DNA from: JAKAXS01 sp041940525
GTDB lineage: Bacteria > Pseudomonadota > Alphaproteobacteria > Rhizobiales > Hyphomicrobiaceae
Assembly (NCBI GenBank): GCA_041940525.1
Contig: JBGTSB010000016.1
Coordinates: 1 to 54,442 of the forward strand
Length of the DNA stretch: 54,442 nt
Direction: 5' to 3'
The notes under the pieces are model-generated. The model saw only the letters and a list, made by a program, of their open reading frames with translations. It was not told the origin of the DNA and made no database searches. Below are positions 35,067 to 42,700 of this stretch, one piece after another; position 1 is the first letter of the stretch, and the number at the start of each line of letters is the position of its first letter. The translations under genes were made by a program, and so were the position numbers.

Positions 35067-35423
35067 ATGACAAGCGGAGAAGGCATGCTCGCCAAAGCCG
35101 CAGGCAGCGTCACGAATTTCGTGCGCGGTCTGGGTCGCGGTGTAGCGAGCGCAATCGCTGTCGTAGCTATGGTCCTCGCCTACACTGTAAGCTCCCTAGG
35201 TTCTTACGGTGTTACCGCCCTCGGTTTGACGGGCGTTACGGGCTTGACCTTGGCTTCCACAGCGCAACCCGCTCAAGCGCGTCGTCGTCGCCGTCGTCGC
35301 CGTAGGCGTCGCCGGAGAAGGCGTCGTCGGAGAGGGTGGAACCTGGGCTGGTGCGATGACGATGGTTATTGCATCTATCTCGGCCCGGGCGGACGCCGTC
35401 GCAGGCGCCGCCGCCGCCGGTAA
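35067..35423 (+). CDS. Small membrane protein with polyarginine tail, copy 2
   Basis: A 118-residue paralogue of the preceding gene. It shares the MTSGEGMLAKA start, both hydrophobic segments, LGLTGVTGL and AQPAQA at 66-71. The tail differs: 18 consecutive Arg, then GWNLGWCDDDGYCIYLGPGG with two Cys and three Asp that copy 1 lacks, then a final Arg run. GGAG sits 8 bp before the ATG. Arg codons are again mixed. The gene, spacer and terminator appear to have been duplicated together. Possible roles include binding nucleic acid, polyphosphate or acidic lipid at the membrane; none is shown by the sequence. Confidence 0.8.
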   Translation: MTSGEGMLAKAAGSVTNFVRGLGRGVASAIAVVAMVLAYTVSSLGSYGVTALGLTGVTGLTLASTAQPAQARRRRRRRRRRRRRRRRRRGWNLGWCDDDGYCIYLGPGGRRRRRRRRR

Positions 35424-35446
35424 GCCAGAGCGCTTACTGAGATTAC

Positions 35447-35477
35447 AAACCCGCGAAGCGCCGGGCTTCGCGGGTTT
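35447..35477. terminator. Bidirectional terminator after polyarginine gene copy 2
   Basis: Perfect 13-bp stem AAACCCGCGAAGC / GCTTCGCGGGTTT with loop GCCGG. It lies between the copy 2 stop and the convergent isochorismatase-like gene and can serve both. Confidence 0.92.
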
Positions 35478-35480
35478 GTT

Positions 35481-36161
35481 CTATTTGGAGCGCCGTTTTC
35501 CAACACAAGCCCGCTGAACGTCCGCTAATTCGCAAGTCCATCCAAAAAGATGGCCCTCGCCGGCGATCAACAACAGCGCTGCGTCATGCAAGGTTGGGTC
35601 CTCCGCAGCGCAGCAGTCAGCCACGGTCAGGCACCAGTAGCCGAGGTCAACGGCCTGGCGCAGCGTGGAGTGAACGCAGCACTGTGTTGTTACCCCGCAT
35701 AGGATTAAATGATCGATCTCTAACGCTTGCAGCTCCTCATGGAGATCGCATCCGTGGAACGCGCTGAAGCCAGGCTTGTCGATCACCAAATCGCCAGGCT
35801 GAGGCTGAAACTCATCCAGGAAATCATGCCCGGCCTCGCCGCGAACCAAGAATAGCCCGTTCGGCCCCTCGCGGCCTACATACTCCAGCGATCGGCGATA
35901 GTCGTGCACGTCGGAAAGATCCGGGGCATAGCTCTCGCGCGTGAACACAATCCGGCAGCCGGCATCCCGGCACAGCCCAACGAGCTCCTGAACCTGCGGA
36001 ACGACGGCCCACATCGGATCATCTTCGTCTCCGAAGAAGTCCCGCTGCATGTCGATTACCAAAAGAACGGTTCGCTCCGGCGGGAAGATGAACATCCGTT
36101 CATCGTGGCATGCGATTGATCGTGGTTTGCGCTTCGCCATCTTGCCCGATTGTTTTGCCAT
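35481..36161 (-). CDS. Isochorismatase-family cysteine hydrolase
   Basis: A 226-residue cysteine hydrolase of the isochorismatase/nicotinamidase fold. The expected triad is visible: Asp in LLVIDMQRDFFG, Lys in VIDKPGFSAFHGCDL and Cys in LILCGVTTQCCVHSTLR, with a cis-peptide-type GVTT preceding it. Members hydrolyse isochorismate, nicotinamide, N-carbamoylsarcosine, ureidoacrylate or biuret, and the substrate cannot be set here. The N-terminal ~25 residues before FIFPPERT are Lys/Arg-rich; the start could be 36161 or an internal Met at 36140. No neighbouring pathway genes help. Confidence 0.87.
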   Translation of the reverse strand: MAKQSGKMAKRKPRSIACHDERMFIFPPERTVLLVIDMQRDFFGDEDDPMWAVVPQVQELVGLCRDAGCRIVFTRESYAPDLSDVHDYRRSLEYVGREGPNGLFLVRGEAGHDFLDEFQPQPGDLVIDKPGFSAFHGCDLHEELQALEIDHLILCGVTTQCCVHSTLRQAVDLGYWCLTVADCCAAEDPTLHDAALLLIAGEGHLFGWTCELADVQRACVGKRRSK

Positions 36162-36253
36162 GACCCAAGGTAACGTGTTGGCCGCTTCTTATAAATCGGC
36201 CTGATGGGCCTACATAAAGCCGGATCGAAAGTCTTAGACAGATTGGATTGCCA

Positions 36254-37552
36254 ATGTCTCAAGTGTTGCGTGGTGGCATTTCCCGCCTGGAGGTGATGAC
36301 CAAATTCACGCTGGCTACTCTCGCCCTCGCCAGCGGAATTTATACGTACCTCGGCGTCCGCAGCCTCTTGGAAGGCTCTCCGATCGCGGTCTTCTTCGCG
36401 GCAATCGTCTACTCGGCAGCCGTCGCCGTCGGCATTTACGCCTTCTGGACTTACCTGATGCACTTTCTGCCCCACGTCCGGCAGGCGACCTCCCGCCGAC
36501 TCATGTACCTGGCGATGGCGCTGGGCAGCTGCATGATCCTGGCAATGTCGGCTTGGCTCAACGCCGCAGCCCTTGCCGGTGCCGCAGCCCTTGAGCAGCA
36601 CATGGCCACCGCGACTGAGGAATATCAGCAAAAGCTTGATCAGGCCCATGCCAACGCGCTCGCAGCCCAGGGGCTGCTTCCCGACATCCAGCTCGCCGCC
36701 CAGCGGTTTTCGATCCTGTCCGATCAGGAGCGACAGACGGGCGCGCTGACGGGCACATCGGGATCGGGAACCGTCGTCCAGCTCACCTCGCAGATGTCGA
36801 CGCAGCTGACAGGCCTGGCGCAGGAAATCCAAGCCTCGCGCGAGCGCATCAAGGGCCTATTCGAAAACGGCGGCAAGACCCTCTCAAAGATGCGCCAGCT
36901 TGTTTCAGCCACCGGCTCGATCGAACAGCGCACGAACGCCTTCGCCGCCGAGACCGTGGCCCTAACCGGCACAATCGCGGATCTCCAACAAACGTCGATT
37001 GCGCCCGCCGTCAAGCGGGCAGCCGACGACCTTCACAAGACATTTATCGCGCCAGCTGCCGACGGCCGGTCCGTCGATCTCGTTGATCGTCAAAACCAGG
37101 TGGTCGGCAAGGTTGAACAAGCCATCAAAGCGCAATCGTCGGCGCTGTCGAATGCGGCCGATGAAATACTGTCCCGGCCGGCTGTCGTGCCCGTGCGCTT
37201 CGTGCCGCTATCGACCGCTGAAGCTGTGCTGCAGTACGCGACGGACTTTCTGCCGAGCTGGGCTGGAGCCATATCACTCGACTTAATGCCGGCGGTTCTG
37301 ATCTTCATTCACGTGATTGTCCACGCTGCAATCCGCCGCGAAGAAGGCGTGGAGCGTGACGAGGACAGCGTTACAGCCGGCGACGTCATGCGCGCAGTCC
37401 GGATTTATCACACCATGCGCGATCACGATCCGTCCCTGCCTCACCCTCCGAAGGGCGGCGGCGCGACGCTCGAATCTGATCAGCCGGGGGCACCGCCCAG
37501 GCTCCCGCCCAATGTCTCGTCAATAACCCCACCGTCAGGGCCTCAACGCTGA
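36254..37552 (+). CDS. Membrane protein with long central coiled coil, unknown function
   Basis: A 432-residue protein I cannot assign to a named family. Three hydrophobic segments lie at about 14-32, 40-65 and 80-105. A long Gln/Ala-rich helical part (about 110-310) follows, with heptad-like stretches such as LTSQMSTQLTGLAQEIQ and VEQAIKAQSSALSNAADEI, then another membrane segment near 345-365 (LMPAVLIFIHVIVHAAI) and a Pro-rich tail. The layout recalls membrane-bound scaffold or sensor proteins. The first in-frame codon at 36248 is TTG; the ATG at 36254 (MSQVLRGG) is preferred. Only 2 bp separate its stop from the ClpP-fold gene, so the two are very likely coexpressed partners. Confidence 0.75.
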   Translation: MSQVLRGGISRLEVMTKFTLATLALASGIYTYLGVRSLLEGSPIAVFFAAIVYSAAVAVGIYAFWTYLMHFLPHVRQATSRRLMYLAMALGSCMILAMSAWLNAAALAGAAALEQHMATATEEYQQKLDQAHANALAAQGLLPDIQLAAQRFSILSDQERQTGALTGTSGSGTVVQLTSQMSTQLTGLAQEIQASRERIKGLFENGGKTLSKMRQLVSATGSIEQRTNAFAAETVALTGTIADLQQTSIAPAVKRAADDLHKTFIAPAADGRSVDLVDRQNQVVGKVEQAIKAQSSALSNAADEILSRPAVVPVRFVPLSTAEAVLQYATDFLPSWAGAISLDLMPAVLIFIHVIVHAAIRREEGVERDEDSVTAGDVMRAVRIYHTMRDHDPSLPHPPKGGGATLESDQPGAPPRLPPNVSSITPPSGPQR

Positions 37553-37554
37553 GC

Positions 37555-38385
37555 ATGATGCTGACCCCGCGAAAAAGCGCACACGCGCCTGTGCTGCCAT
37601 CCGGCCAGGTCCAGGACAAAACACCGTCCGAAGGCTCCATCCTGAGGTTCGTGTTCTTCGCCCTGGTCGCGGGCAGCATGACCATGCTCGGCTTCGATCT
37701 GACGAACATGATGCGAGCGTACAATGACGCGATAGATTTTGAGCGCACAGGCCCGGTGGAGATGGAGCCACCTAAGGACAAAGACCAAAATCGGCCGTAC
37801 TTCCCACGCGCGATGCCGCAAGCTCCCGGCGGTCGCCCGCCGGCACTGCCGGGGCTGACAAACCGCCCCTCACCAGAGCAGCTGGCCGGACGCATGACCT
37901 TTACATCGGACGAAGACGGCAACGTCTCGGCGATCGGCCGCATCGAGCCAGGCACGGCGAGCGATTTCGAGCGTTACCTGGCGGAGCAGAAGAACACCAA
38001 GAAAGTCTACCTACACTCGCCCGGGGGCTCAGTGTCGGACGCAATTGCGATGGCCCGCCTCATCCGGAAACAGAACATCGCTACGGAAGTGCCCAACAAC
38101 GCCTATTGTGCTTCGTCCTGCCCGCTCTTGTTTTCTGGTGGAACGGAACGATCAGCGGGCAAGAACGTTTGGATAGGCGTGCATCAGGTCTACACGCTGC
38201 CTGGCGAGACCGGAACGATCCACGAAGGCCTGGCCAACGCGCAGAGCATTTCGGCGCACTGTCAGGAACACCTGGTCGAAATGGGCGTGGATCCCCGCGC
38301 CTGGATCAAAGCGATGAAGACAGAAAAGCACCGGCTTTACGTCTTCACGCAGGACGAGTTGCGCAAATACAAACTCGTGACTTAG
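37555..38385 (+). CDS. Membrane-anchored ClpP/crotonase-fold serine protease-like protein
   Basis: A 276-residue protein with one N-terminal membrane anchor (about 29-48), a Pro-rich linker and a ClpP-like domain. Visible features are VYLHSPGGSVSDAIAMARLI (the Gly-Gly oxyanion loop), NAYCASSCPLLFSGG with the likely nucleophile Ser between two Cys, and WIGVHQVYTLPG with a candidate catalytic His. This fits the group of predicted periplasmic ClpP-fold proteins (COG3904). The two Cys flanking the Ser could form a disulfide if periplasmic. It immediately follows the coiled-coil membrane gene; by analogy with SppA/NfeD-type pairs it may process or be held by that partner, which is inference only. 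Confidence 0.8.
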   Translation: MMLTPRKSAHAPVLPSGQVQDKTPSEGSILRFVFFALVAGSMTMLGFDLTNMMRAYNDAIDFERTGPVEMEPPKDKDQNRPYFPRAMPQAPGGRPPALPGLTNRPSPEQLAGRMTFTSDEDGNVSAIGRIEPGTASDFERYLAEQKNTKKVYLHSPGGSVSDAIAMARLIRKQNIATEVPNNAYCASSCPLLFSGGTERSAGKNVWIGVHQVYTLPGETGTIHEGLANAQSISAHCQEHLVEMGVDPRAWIKAMKTEKHRLYVFTQDELRKYKLVT

Positions 38386-38494
38386 CCGGCCTCACGGCGA
38401 TTCATCATCAAAACTCGCTTCCGAACGGTTTCGGTGCGGAACACGGCGCCGCCAGCCGCGTTGCTAACTCATCGAACAACGGAGGACGATGATC

Positions 38495-38830
38495 ATGGCA
38501 CAGCCCCATCAAAATTTCCCCGGCCAAACGCAAGAGCCGGAGGATCGCATTGAACAGTTGAGAACGCGCGCAACCGATGCCGCCGAAACCGCGGTGGAAG
38601 AAGGCCGCAAGGCTTATCAAGCAGCGGAACGCAAAGCTGGCGATGCTTACGATGCAACGCGCGACTTCGTAAATGAGCGTCCGCTAGCGGCTGTCGGCAT
38701 CGCAGTCGGAACGGCTTTCGCGATCGGCGCGCTGTGGAAACTCTCGCAGAGTCGTCGCAACGAAGATCTGGCCGATCGGATCGCCAGTTATCTAGAGCCG
38801 CATTACCGCGCAATCCGCCGCCGGATGTAG
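38495..38830 (+). CDS. DUF883 (ElaB/YqjD-like) tail-anchored protein
   Basis: A 111-residue protein with an N-terminal amphipathic helix rich in Ala, Glu and Arg (RTRATDAAETAVEEGRKAYQ), then NERPLAAVGIAVGTAFAIGAL, the DUF883 membrane segment, and a basic tail. E. coli YqjD and ElaB of this family are inner-membrane proteins that bind ribosomes in stationary phase. Unlike those, this one has ~30 further residues after the membrane segment. The ATG at 38495 has GGAGG 9 bp upstream; another ATG at 38489 is too close to it. Followed by a strong terminator. Confidence 0.85.
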   Translation: MAQPHQNFPGQTQEPEDRIEQLRTRATDAAETAVEEGRKAYQAAERKAGDAYDATRDFVNERPLAAVGIAVGTAFAIGALWKLSQSRRNEDLADRIASYLEPHYRAIRRRM

Positions 38831-38845
38831 GTCTCAATAGACTTC

Positions 38846-38881
38846 AAAAAAGGGCGCGCCCAATTGCGGCGCGCCTTTTTT
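38846..38881 (+). terminator. Intrinsic terminator after the DUF883 gene
   Basis: AAAAAAGGGCGCGCC, loop CAATTGC, GGCGCGCCTTTTTT: a long stem with one bulged G and a six-T tract. Confidence 0.92.
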
Positions 38882-38964
38882 GCGTTCTCCCTCGCGATCA
38901 AAAGTTGAGAACCAGTCGTATGCCCGGTACGTAGTATGCGCAGCGATACAGGATCGCGAACGCA

Positions 38965-38973
38965 AAGGAGGTG
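38965..38973 (+). promoter_or_regulatory. Strong Shine-Dalgarno deciding a GTG start
   Basis: AAGGAGGTG lies 4 bp before the GTG at 38978 and fixes the start of the glutathione peroxidase gene, ruling out the longer reading from 38936. Confidence 0.85.
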
Positions 38974-38977
38974 TTCC

Positions 38978-39562
38978 GTGCGTAAAGGCATCATCGGCGC
39001 TTTGGCGGCATCGTTGGCGGCCGCCGCCATACCGGCTACAGCTGCGGAGCAGTTAAAGGGCAAGACTGCCTGGGACTTTCAGTTCCAGTCCATCGACGGA
39101 TCACCGCTGCCGCTTTCCAAGTTTGAAGGCAACGTGCTGCTTGTCGTCAACGTCGCCTCGTTCTGCGGGTTTACCCCACAATACGAGGGGCTGCAGGCGC
39201 TCCATGAAAAGTACAAGGAAAGAGGTCTGACCGTCGTCGGGGTGCCGTCGAACGACTTTGGCGACCAGGAGCCGGGCGACTCCAAGGAAATCAAAAAATT
39301 CTGTCAGGGCACCTACGGCATCACCTTCCCGCTCACAGGCAAGGAGACGCTTTCCGGGCCGAAAGCCCACCCCTTCTACGCCTGGGCCAGGCAAGATCTA
39401 GGTTGGCTGAACGCGCCGAAATGGAACTTTCACAAATACCTCGTTGGCCGGAACGGTAAGCTGGTGACGTCGTTCTTCTCAACGACCAAGCCCAGTAGCA
39501 GCAAATTGGTGAAAGCTGTCGAAGAACAGCTGGCCCAGGGCACCATGTCCAAACCAAAATAA
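38978..39562 (+). CDS. Exported glutathione peroxidase (cysteine type)
   Basis: Glutathione-peroxidase-family enzymes reduce hydrogen peroxide and lipid peroxides. The 194-residue protein starts at GTG and opens with a signal peptide (hydrophobic run then PATAAEQ near residue 23), so it should act in the periplasm, where thioredoxin-like donors or other thiols may replace glutathione. The active-site Cys is in VVNVASFCGFTPQYEGL; the conserved VPSNDFGDQEPG and the Trp-Asn of PKWNFHKYLV complete the GPx tetrad. It is a Cys, not selenocysteine, enzyme. A second conserved Cys (KKFCQGTYGI) may act as the resolving thiol, which would suit thioredoxin-type recycling. Confidence 0.92.
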   Translation: MRKGIIGALAASLAAAAIPATAAEQLKGKTAWDFQFQSIDGSPLPLSKFEGNVLLVVNVASFCGFTPQYEGLQALHEKYKERGLTVVGVPSNDFGDQEPGDSKEIKKFCQGTYGITFPLTGKETLSGPKAHPFYAWARQDLGWLNAPKWNFHKYLVGRNGKLVTSFFSTTKPSSSKLVKAVEEQLAQGTMSKPK

Positions 39563-39644
39563 CAATTGCGCCACGGCAGCCTTGCCACCCGCGATAAGAA
39601 TGGGCCAATCTGCCCCAGAAAAAGCCTTGGGGGACTAAGAAATC

Positions 39645-40616
39645 ATGAGCGGCGGCCTTCTTGCATTGCTGGACGATATCGCGGCCTTAGCGAAGCTTGC
39701 CGCCGTGACGCTGGATGACGCCGCCAGCCAAGCCGTGAAGGCCTCCTCGAAAGCCGCAGGAGTCGTCATAGACGACGCAGCCGTCACGCCGCGCTATGTC
39801 ACCGGCCTCGCCGCAAAGCGTGAGCTCCCCATTATCGGCCGAATAGCGGCCGGTTCATTCAAGAACAAGCTCGTGTTCCTGCTTCCGGCGGCACTCTTCA
39901 TGTCGGAGTTCACTCCATGGGCGATCACGCCGCTGCTCATGCTGGGCGGCCTCTACCTCAGTTACGAGGGCTACGAAAAAGTCTTCCATATGTTCACACA
40001 CTCCGCGGAAGACGACGCTGGCCGCTTGGCCGCGGAGGCCGTGAAGGACAAGAAGAAACTGGAAGACCGAAAAGTAAACGCCGCGATCCGGACGGACTTC
40101 ATCCTATCCGCTGAGATCATGGCCATCGCGCTCGCGTCGATCACGGCACCTGACATCATCACGCGCGCGATCGTGCTGGCTGTGGTTGCCATCGTCATCA
40201 CCGTCGCCGTCTATGGCGCAGTCGCGCTCATCGTCAAGGCGGATGACTTTGGCGTTTATCTCGCCGGACTCGGCGGCCCGATATCCACCCCAGTGGGCCG
40301 CGCGCTCGTAAAGGGCATGCCGCCATTCCTGCGTCTCTTAGGCGTCGTTGGTACGGTTGCGATGTTGTGGGTCGGTGGCGGCATCCTCATTCATGGCGCC
40401 AACGAGTATGGCCTGTCAGCGCCGGAACACATCATACACGACATAGGCGAAGCAGCCGCTGGCCTGCTGCCAGCAATTGGGCCACTACTCTCCTGGCTGG
40501 TCTCGGCCGCGTGCGCCGCTATCGTAGGCCTCATCGCGGGCGGCATTATCGCACTTATTTTGGCACCGTTCGTTGGTCACACCCACCAGCCAAAGCCCTC
40601 TGAAATCGCCGAATAA
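39645..40616 (+). CDS. DUF808 (YedI-like) inner-membrane protein
   Basis: A 323-residue polytopic membrane protein beginning MSGGLLALLDDIAALAKLA, the DUF808/YedI hallmark. It continues with VTPRYVTGLAAKRELPII and the basic loop RIAAGSFKNKL, then several hydrophobic segments between about 75 and 310. The YEGYEKVFHMF stretch and the charged loop EDRKVNAAIRTDF are typical. Function of the family is unknown. It stands alone between glutathione peroxidase and a small orphan gene, with no evident operon partner. Confidence 0.92.
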   Translation: MSGGLLALLDDIAALAKLAAVTLDDAASQAVKASSKAAGVVIDDAAVTPRYVTGLAAKRELPIIGRIAAGSFKNKLVFLLPAALFMSEFTPWAITPLLMLGGLYLSYEGYEKVFHMFTHSAEDDAGRLAAEAVKDKKKLEDRKVNAAIRTDFILSAEIMAIALASITAPDIITRAIVLAVVAIVITVAVYGAVALIVKADDFGVYLAGLGGPISTPVGRALVKGMPPFLRLLGVVGTVAMLWVGGGILIHGANEYGLSAPEHIIHDIGEAAAGLLPAIGPLLSWLVSAACAAIVGLIAGGIIALILAPFVGHTHQPKPSEIAE

Positions 40617-40756
40617 TCTCAGTTTCATTGCGAATTCAAGACGGTCCTGTTCCCTTTTTGACAGCCAGCAGGCTCAAGGGTGGGGCAAGGCTGGTATGCA
40701 CAATCGTGCAATATTTCCGAAGTATGGAGCGACTGCCATCGCTCTAGGAGGCTGCA

Positions 40757-40978
40757 ATGCTGCCTACGACATTATCACCAAATGATTGTGTTGAAGTGCT
40801 TGTGACATCATCAACTCTGGCGGGCGACACGCCGCGCCGCCGCTGGGTTTCCGGAACAGTGATCGATTGCGAAATCGGATGCTGGCCGCTCGTACAGCTT
40901 TCAGACGGACAAGTTACCGAGCTGCGCCCGTATATGACGTGGCGTGCCACAAAGCAGCGCAGCACGTCCGCAGCCTAA
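40757..40978 (+). CDS. Small hypothetical protein
   Basis: A 73-residue protein of unknown family. A near-perfect AGGAGG lies 5 bp before its ATG, which is the main evidence that it is real. It is predicted beta-rich and soluble, with CVEVLVTSSTLAGDTPRRRW, VSGTVIDCEIGCWPLVQLSDGQ and VTELRPYMTWRA. This could be a small beta-barrel of SH3 or Tudor type, but that is a guess from pattern only. It converges on the metal-transporter operon with a 4-bp gap. An inverted repeat TGCAC-N4-GTGCA at 40697-40710 lies upstream. Confidence 0.65.
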   Translation: MLPTTLSPNDCVEVLVTSSTLAGDTPRRRWVSGTVIDCEIGCWPLVQLSDGQVTELRPYMTWRATKQRSTSAA

Positions 40979-40982
40979 GCTG

Positions 40983-41822
40983 TCACGCATGCGCCCGCTG
41001 GCGGTTGCGCACGGCAGACCACGCGAAGGCCAAGAGAAACAGGCCCATCTGAAACAGCACGATACATGGGCCCGTCGCGCCGTTGATATGAAAACTAATG
41101 ATCGTGCCCGCTATGCCAGAAAGGATGGCACTGGCGGATGCGATCATCAGCATATGATCAAATCGGTTGGCCAACAGATATGCGGTGGCACCGGGCGCAA
41201 TCAGCATCGCCACCACTAAAATAATTCCCACGGCCTTGAGCGAAGCGACAATCGTCAGTGACAACAAGATCAGCAGGCCATAGTGCAGCAGCCGAACCGG
41301 CAGCCCAATCGCCTGCGCATGCTGCGGATCAAAGCTATAGAGCAGGAAATCCTTGCGCTTAATCAGGATGGCCAACAGCGTGATGCCTGCCACGAGGCCG
41401 TTTTCGACGATGTCCCGCACTGAAACGCCAAGAAGGTCGCCAAACAGGATGTGGTTTAAATGCTGGTCTGTCTCGACCTTCGTGAACAGAACGAGGCCAA
41501 AGCCAAACATGCCTGAGAACACGATACCCATCACCGTGTCTTCCTTTATGCGGCTGTTCTCTTTCAGATAGCCCGTCGCTGCGGCACACCCTAAGCCTGC
41601 CGCAAATGCACCAACAGCGAGAGGCAGGCCAAGGACGAACGCGATGACAATGCCTGGCAACACGGCGTGCGAAACCGCGTCGCCCATCAGCGACCAACCC
41701 TTGAGCACCAGATAGCACGAGAGCACCGAGCAGACCGCTCCTGTAATGACGGCGATTAGCAAGGCGCGCTGCATGAATTCGAAGCTCAGCGGTTCAGCAA
41801 AGATATCCCAAAGTCCGCTCAT
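40983..41822 (-). CDS. Metal ABC transporter permease (last gene of the operon)
   Basis: A 279-residue integral membrane protein of the ABC-3 (ZnuB/MntB/SitCD) family. Features are WSLMGDAVSHAVLPG in the coupling region, SRIKEDTVMGIVFSGMFGFGLV and GIILVVAMLIAPGATAYLLANRF. It is one of two adjacent permeases that probably form a heterodimer, as in SitCD or PsaCD systems. It starts 4 bp inside the end of the upstream permease gene. Metal specificity follows from the binding protein and mntR, which point to manganese. Confidence 0.93.
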   Translation of the reverse strand: MSGLWDIFAEPLSFEFMQRALLIAVITGAVCSVLSCYLVLKGWSLMGDAVSHAVLPGIVIAFVLGLPLAVGAFAAGLGCAAATGYLKENSRIKEDTVMGIVFSGMFGFGLVLFTKVETDQHLNHILFGDLLGVSVRDIVENGLVAGITLLAILIKRKDFLLYSFDPQHAQAIGLPVRLLHYGLLILLSLTIVASLKAVGIILVVAMLIAPGATAYLLANRFDHMLMIASASAILSGIAGTIISFHINGATGPCIVLFQMGLFLLAFAWSAVRNRQRAHA

Positions 41823-42700
41823 GTCGGCTGGTCCTGCTTATTTGGACCAGCACGCGCTTGCAACGAAGCCAGCTTGCGTTGCGCGGCAAGAAGACCGTGT
41901 TTCGGCGCGAGATAGAATGCGGCTAGGAAGATGAGAGTCTGCAAGGTCACGATCACGCCACCCGGCGCACCATCTAAAAAATAGCTGATGTAGGCGCCAA
42001 CGAAGCTGGTGATCGCGCCGAGCGCCACCGCGATGATGATCAGGTGACCAAACCGGTCGGTCAGCAGGTAAGCCGTCGCGCCAGGCGTTACCACCATCGC
42101 GATAACGAGACACGCGCCGACAGTCTGCAGTGCGGCCACGACGGCGGCCGAGAGCAGCGTGAAGAAAAGGATCTTCATCCAAAACGGGCTGAGACCGATG
42201 GACTGTGCGTGCGCTTCATCGAAGAACACGGCCATCATGTCTTTCCATTTGGCGGTCATCACAGCCAGCGTGACAACGCTGATGATCACGACCTGCACGA
42301 CATCGCTATCGGAAATGCCAAGGATGTTTCCGAGCACGATCGACTGCACATTTACCGACGTCGGGTGGAGCGAAACCAGAAGCAAGCCAGCGGCAAAGAA
42401 CGAGGTGAAGACAAGGCCGATGATCGCGTCCTCCTTCAGCCGAGTCTGCGCCCGCACAAAGGCCATGCCCATTGCGGCCAGCAAGCCGGCAAAGAAGGCG
42501 CCCATCGCGTAAGGCAGTTTAAGCATGTAGGCGCCCGCGACACCCGGAACGATGGAATGCGCCAAGGCATCGCCCATCAACGACCAGCCCTTCAACATGA
42601 GGTAGGCCGACAAGAATGCGCAGGTCGCCCCGACAAGGGCGGACACCCACATCGCCTTGACCATGTAATCGTAGGCAAAGGGTACGAGCAGTTCGCTCAT
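41819..42700 (-). CDS. Metal ABC transporter permease (first permease)
   Basis: A 293-residue ABC-3 family permease. It has WSLMGDALAHSIVPGVAGAY, RLKEDAIIGLVFTSFFAAGLLLVS and ACLVIAMVVTPGATAYLLTDRF. Clearly homologous to the next permease downstream, but more diverged at the N-terminus and with a charged C-terminal tail (LASLQARAGPNKQDQ). It overlaps both neighbouring operon genes by 4 bp, implying translational coupling and fixed stoichiometry. Confidence 0.94.
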   Translation of the reverse strand: MSELLVPFAYDYMVKAMWVSALVGATCAFLSAYLMLKGWSLMGDALAHSIVPGVAGAYMLKLPYAMGAFFAGLLAAMGMAFVRAQTRLKEDAIIGLVFTSFFAAGLLLVSLHPTSVNVQSIVLGNILGISDSDVVQVVIISVVTLAVMTAKWKDMMAVFFDEAHAQSIGLSPFWMKILFFTLLSAAVVAALQTVGACLVIAMVVTPGATAYLLTDRFGHLIIIAVALGAITSFVGAYISYFLDGAPGGVIVTLQTLIFLAAFYLAPKHGLLAAQRKLASLQARAGPNKQDQPT

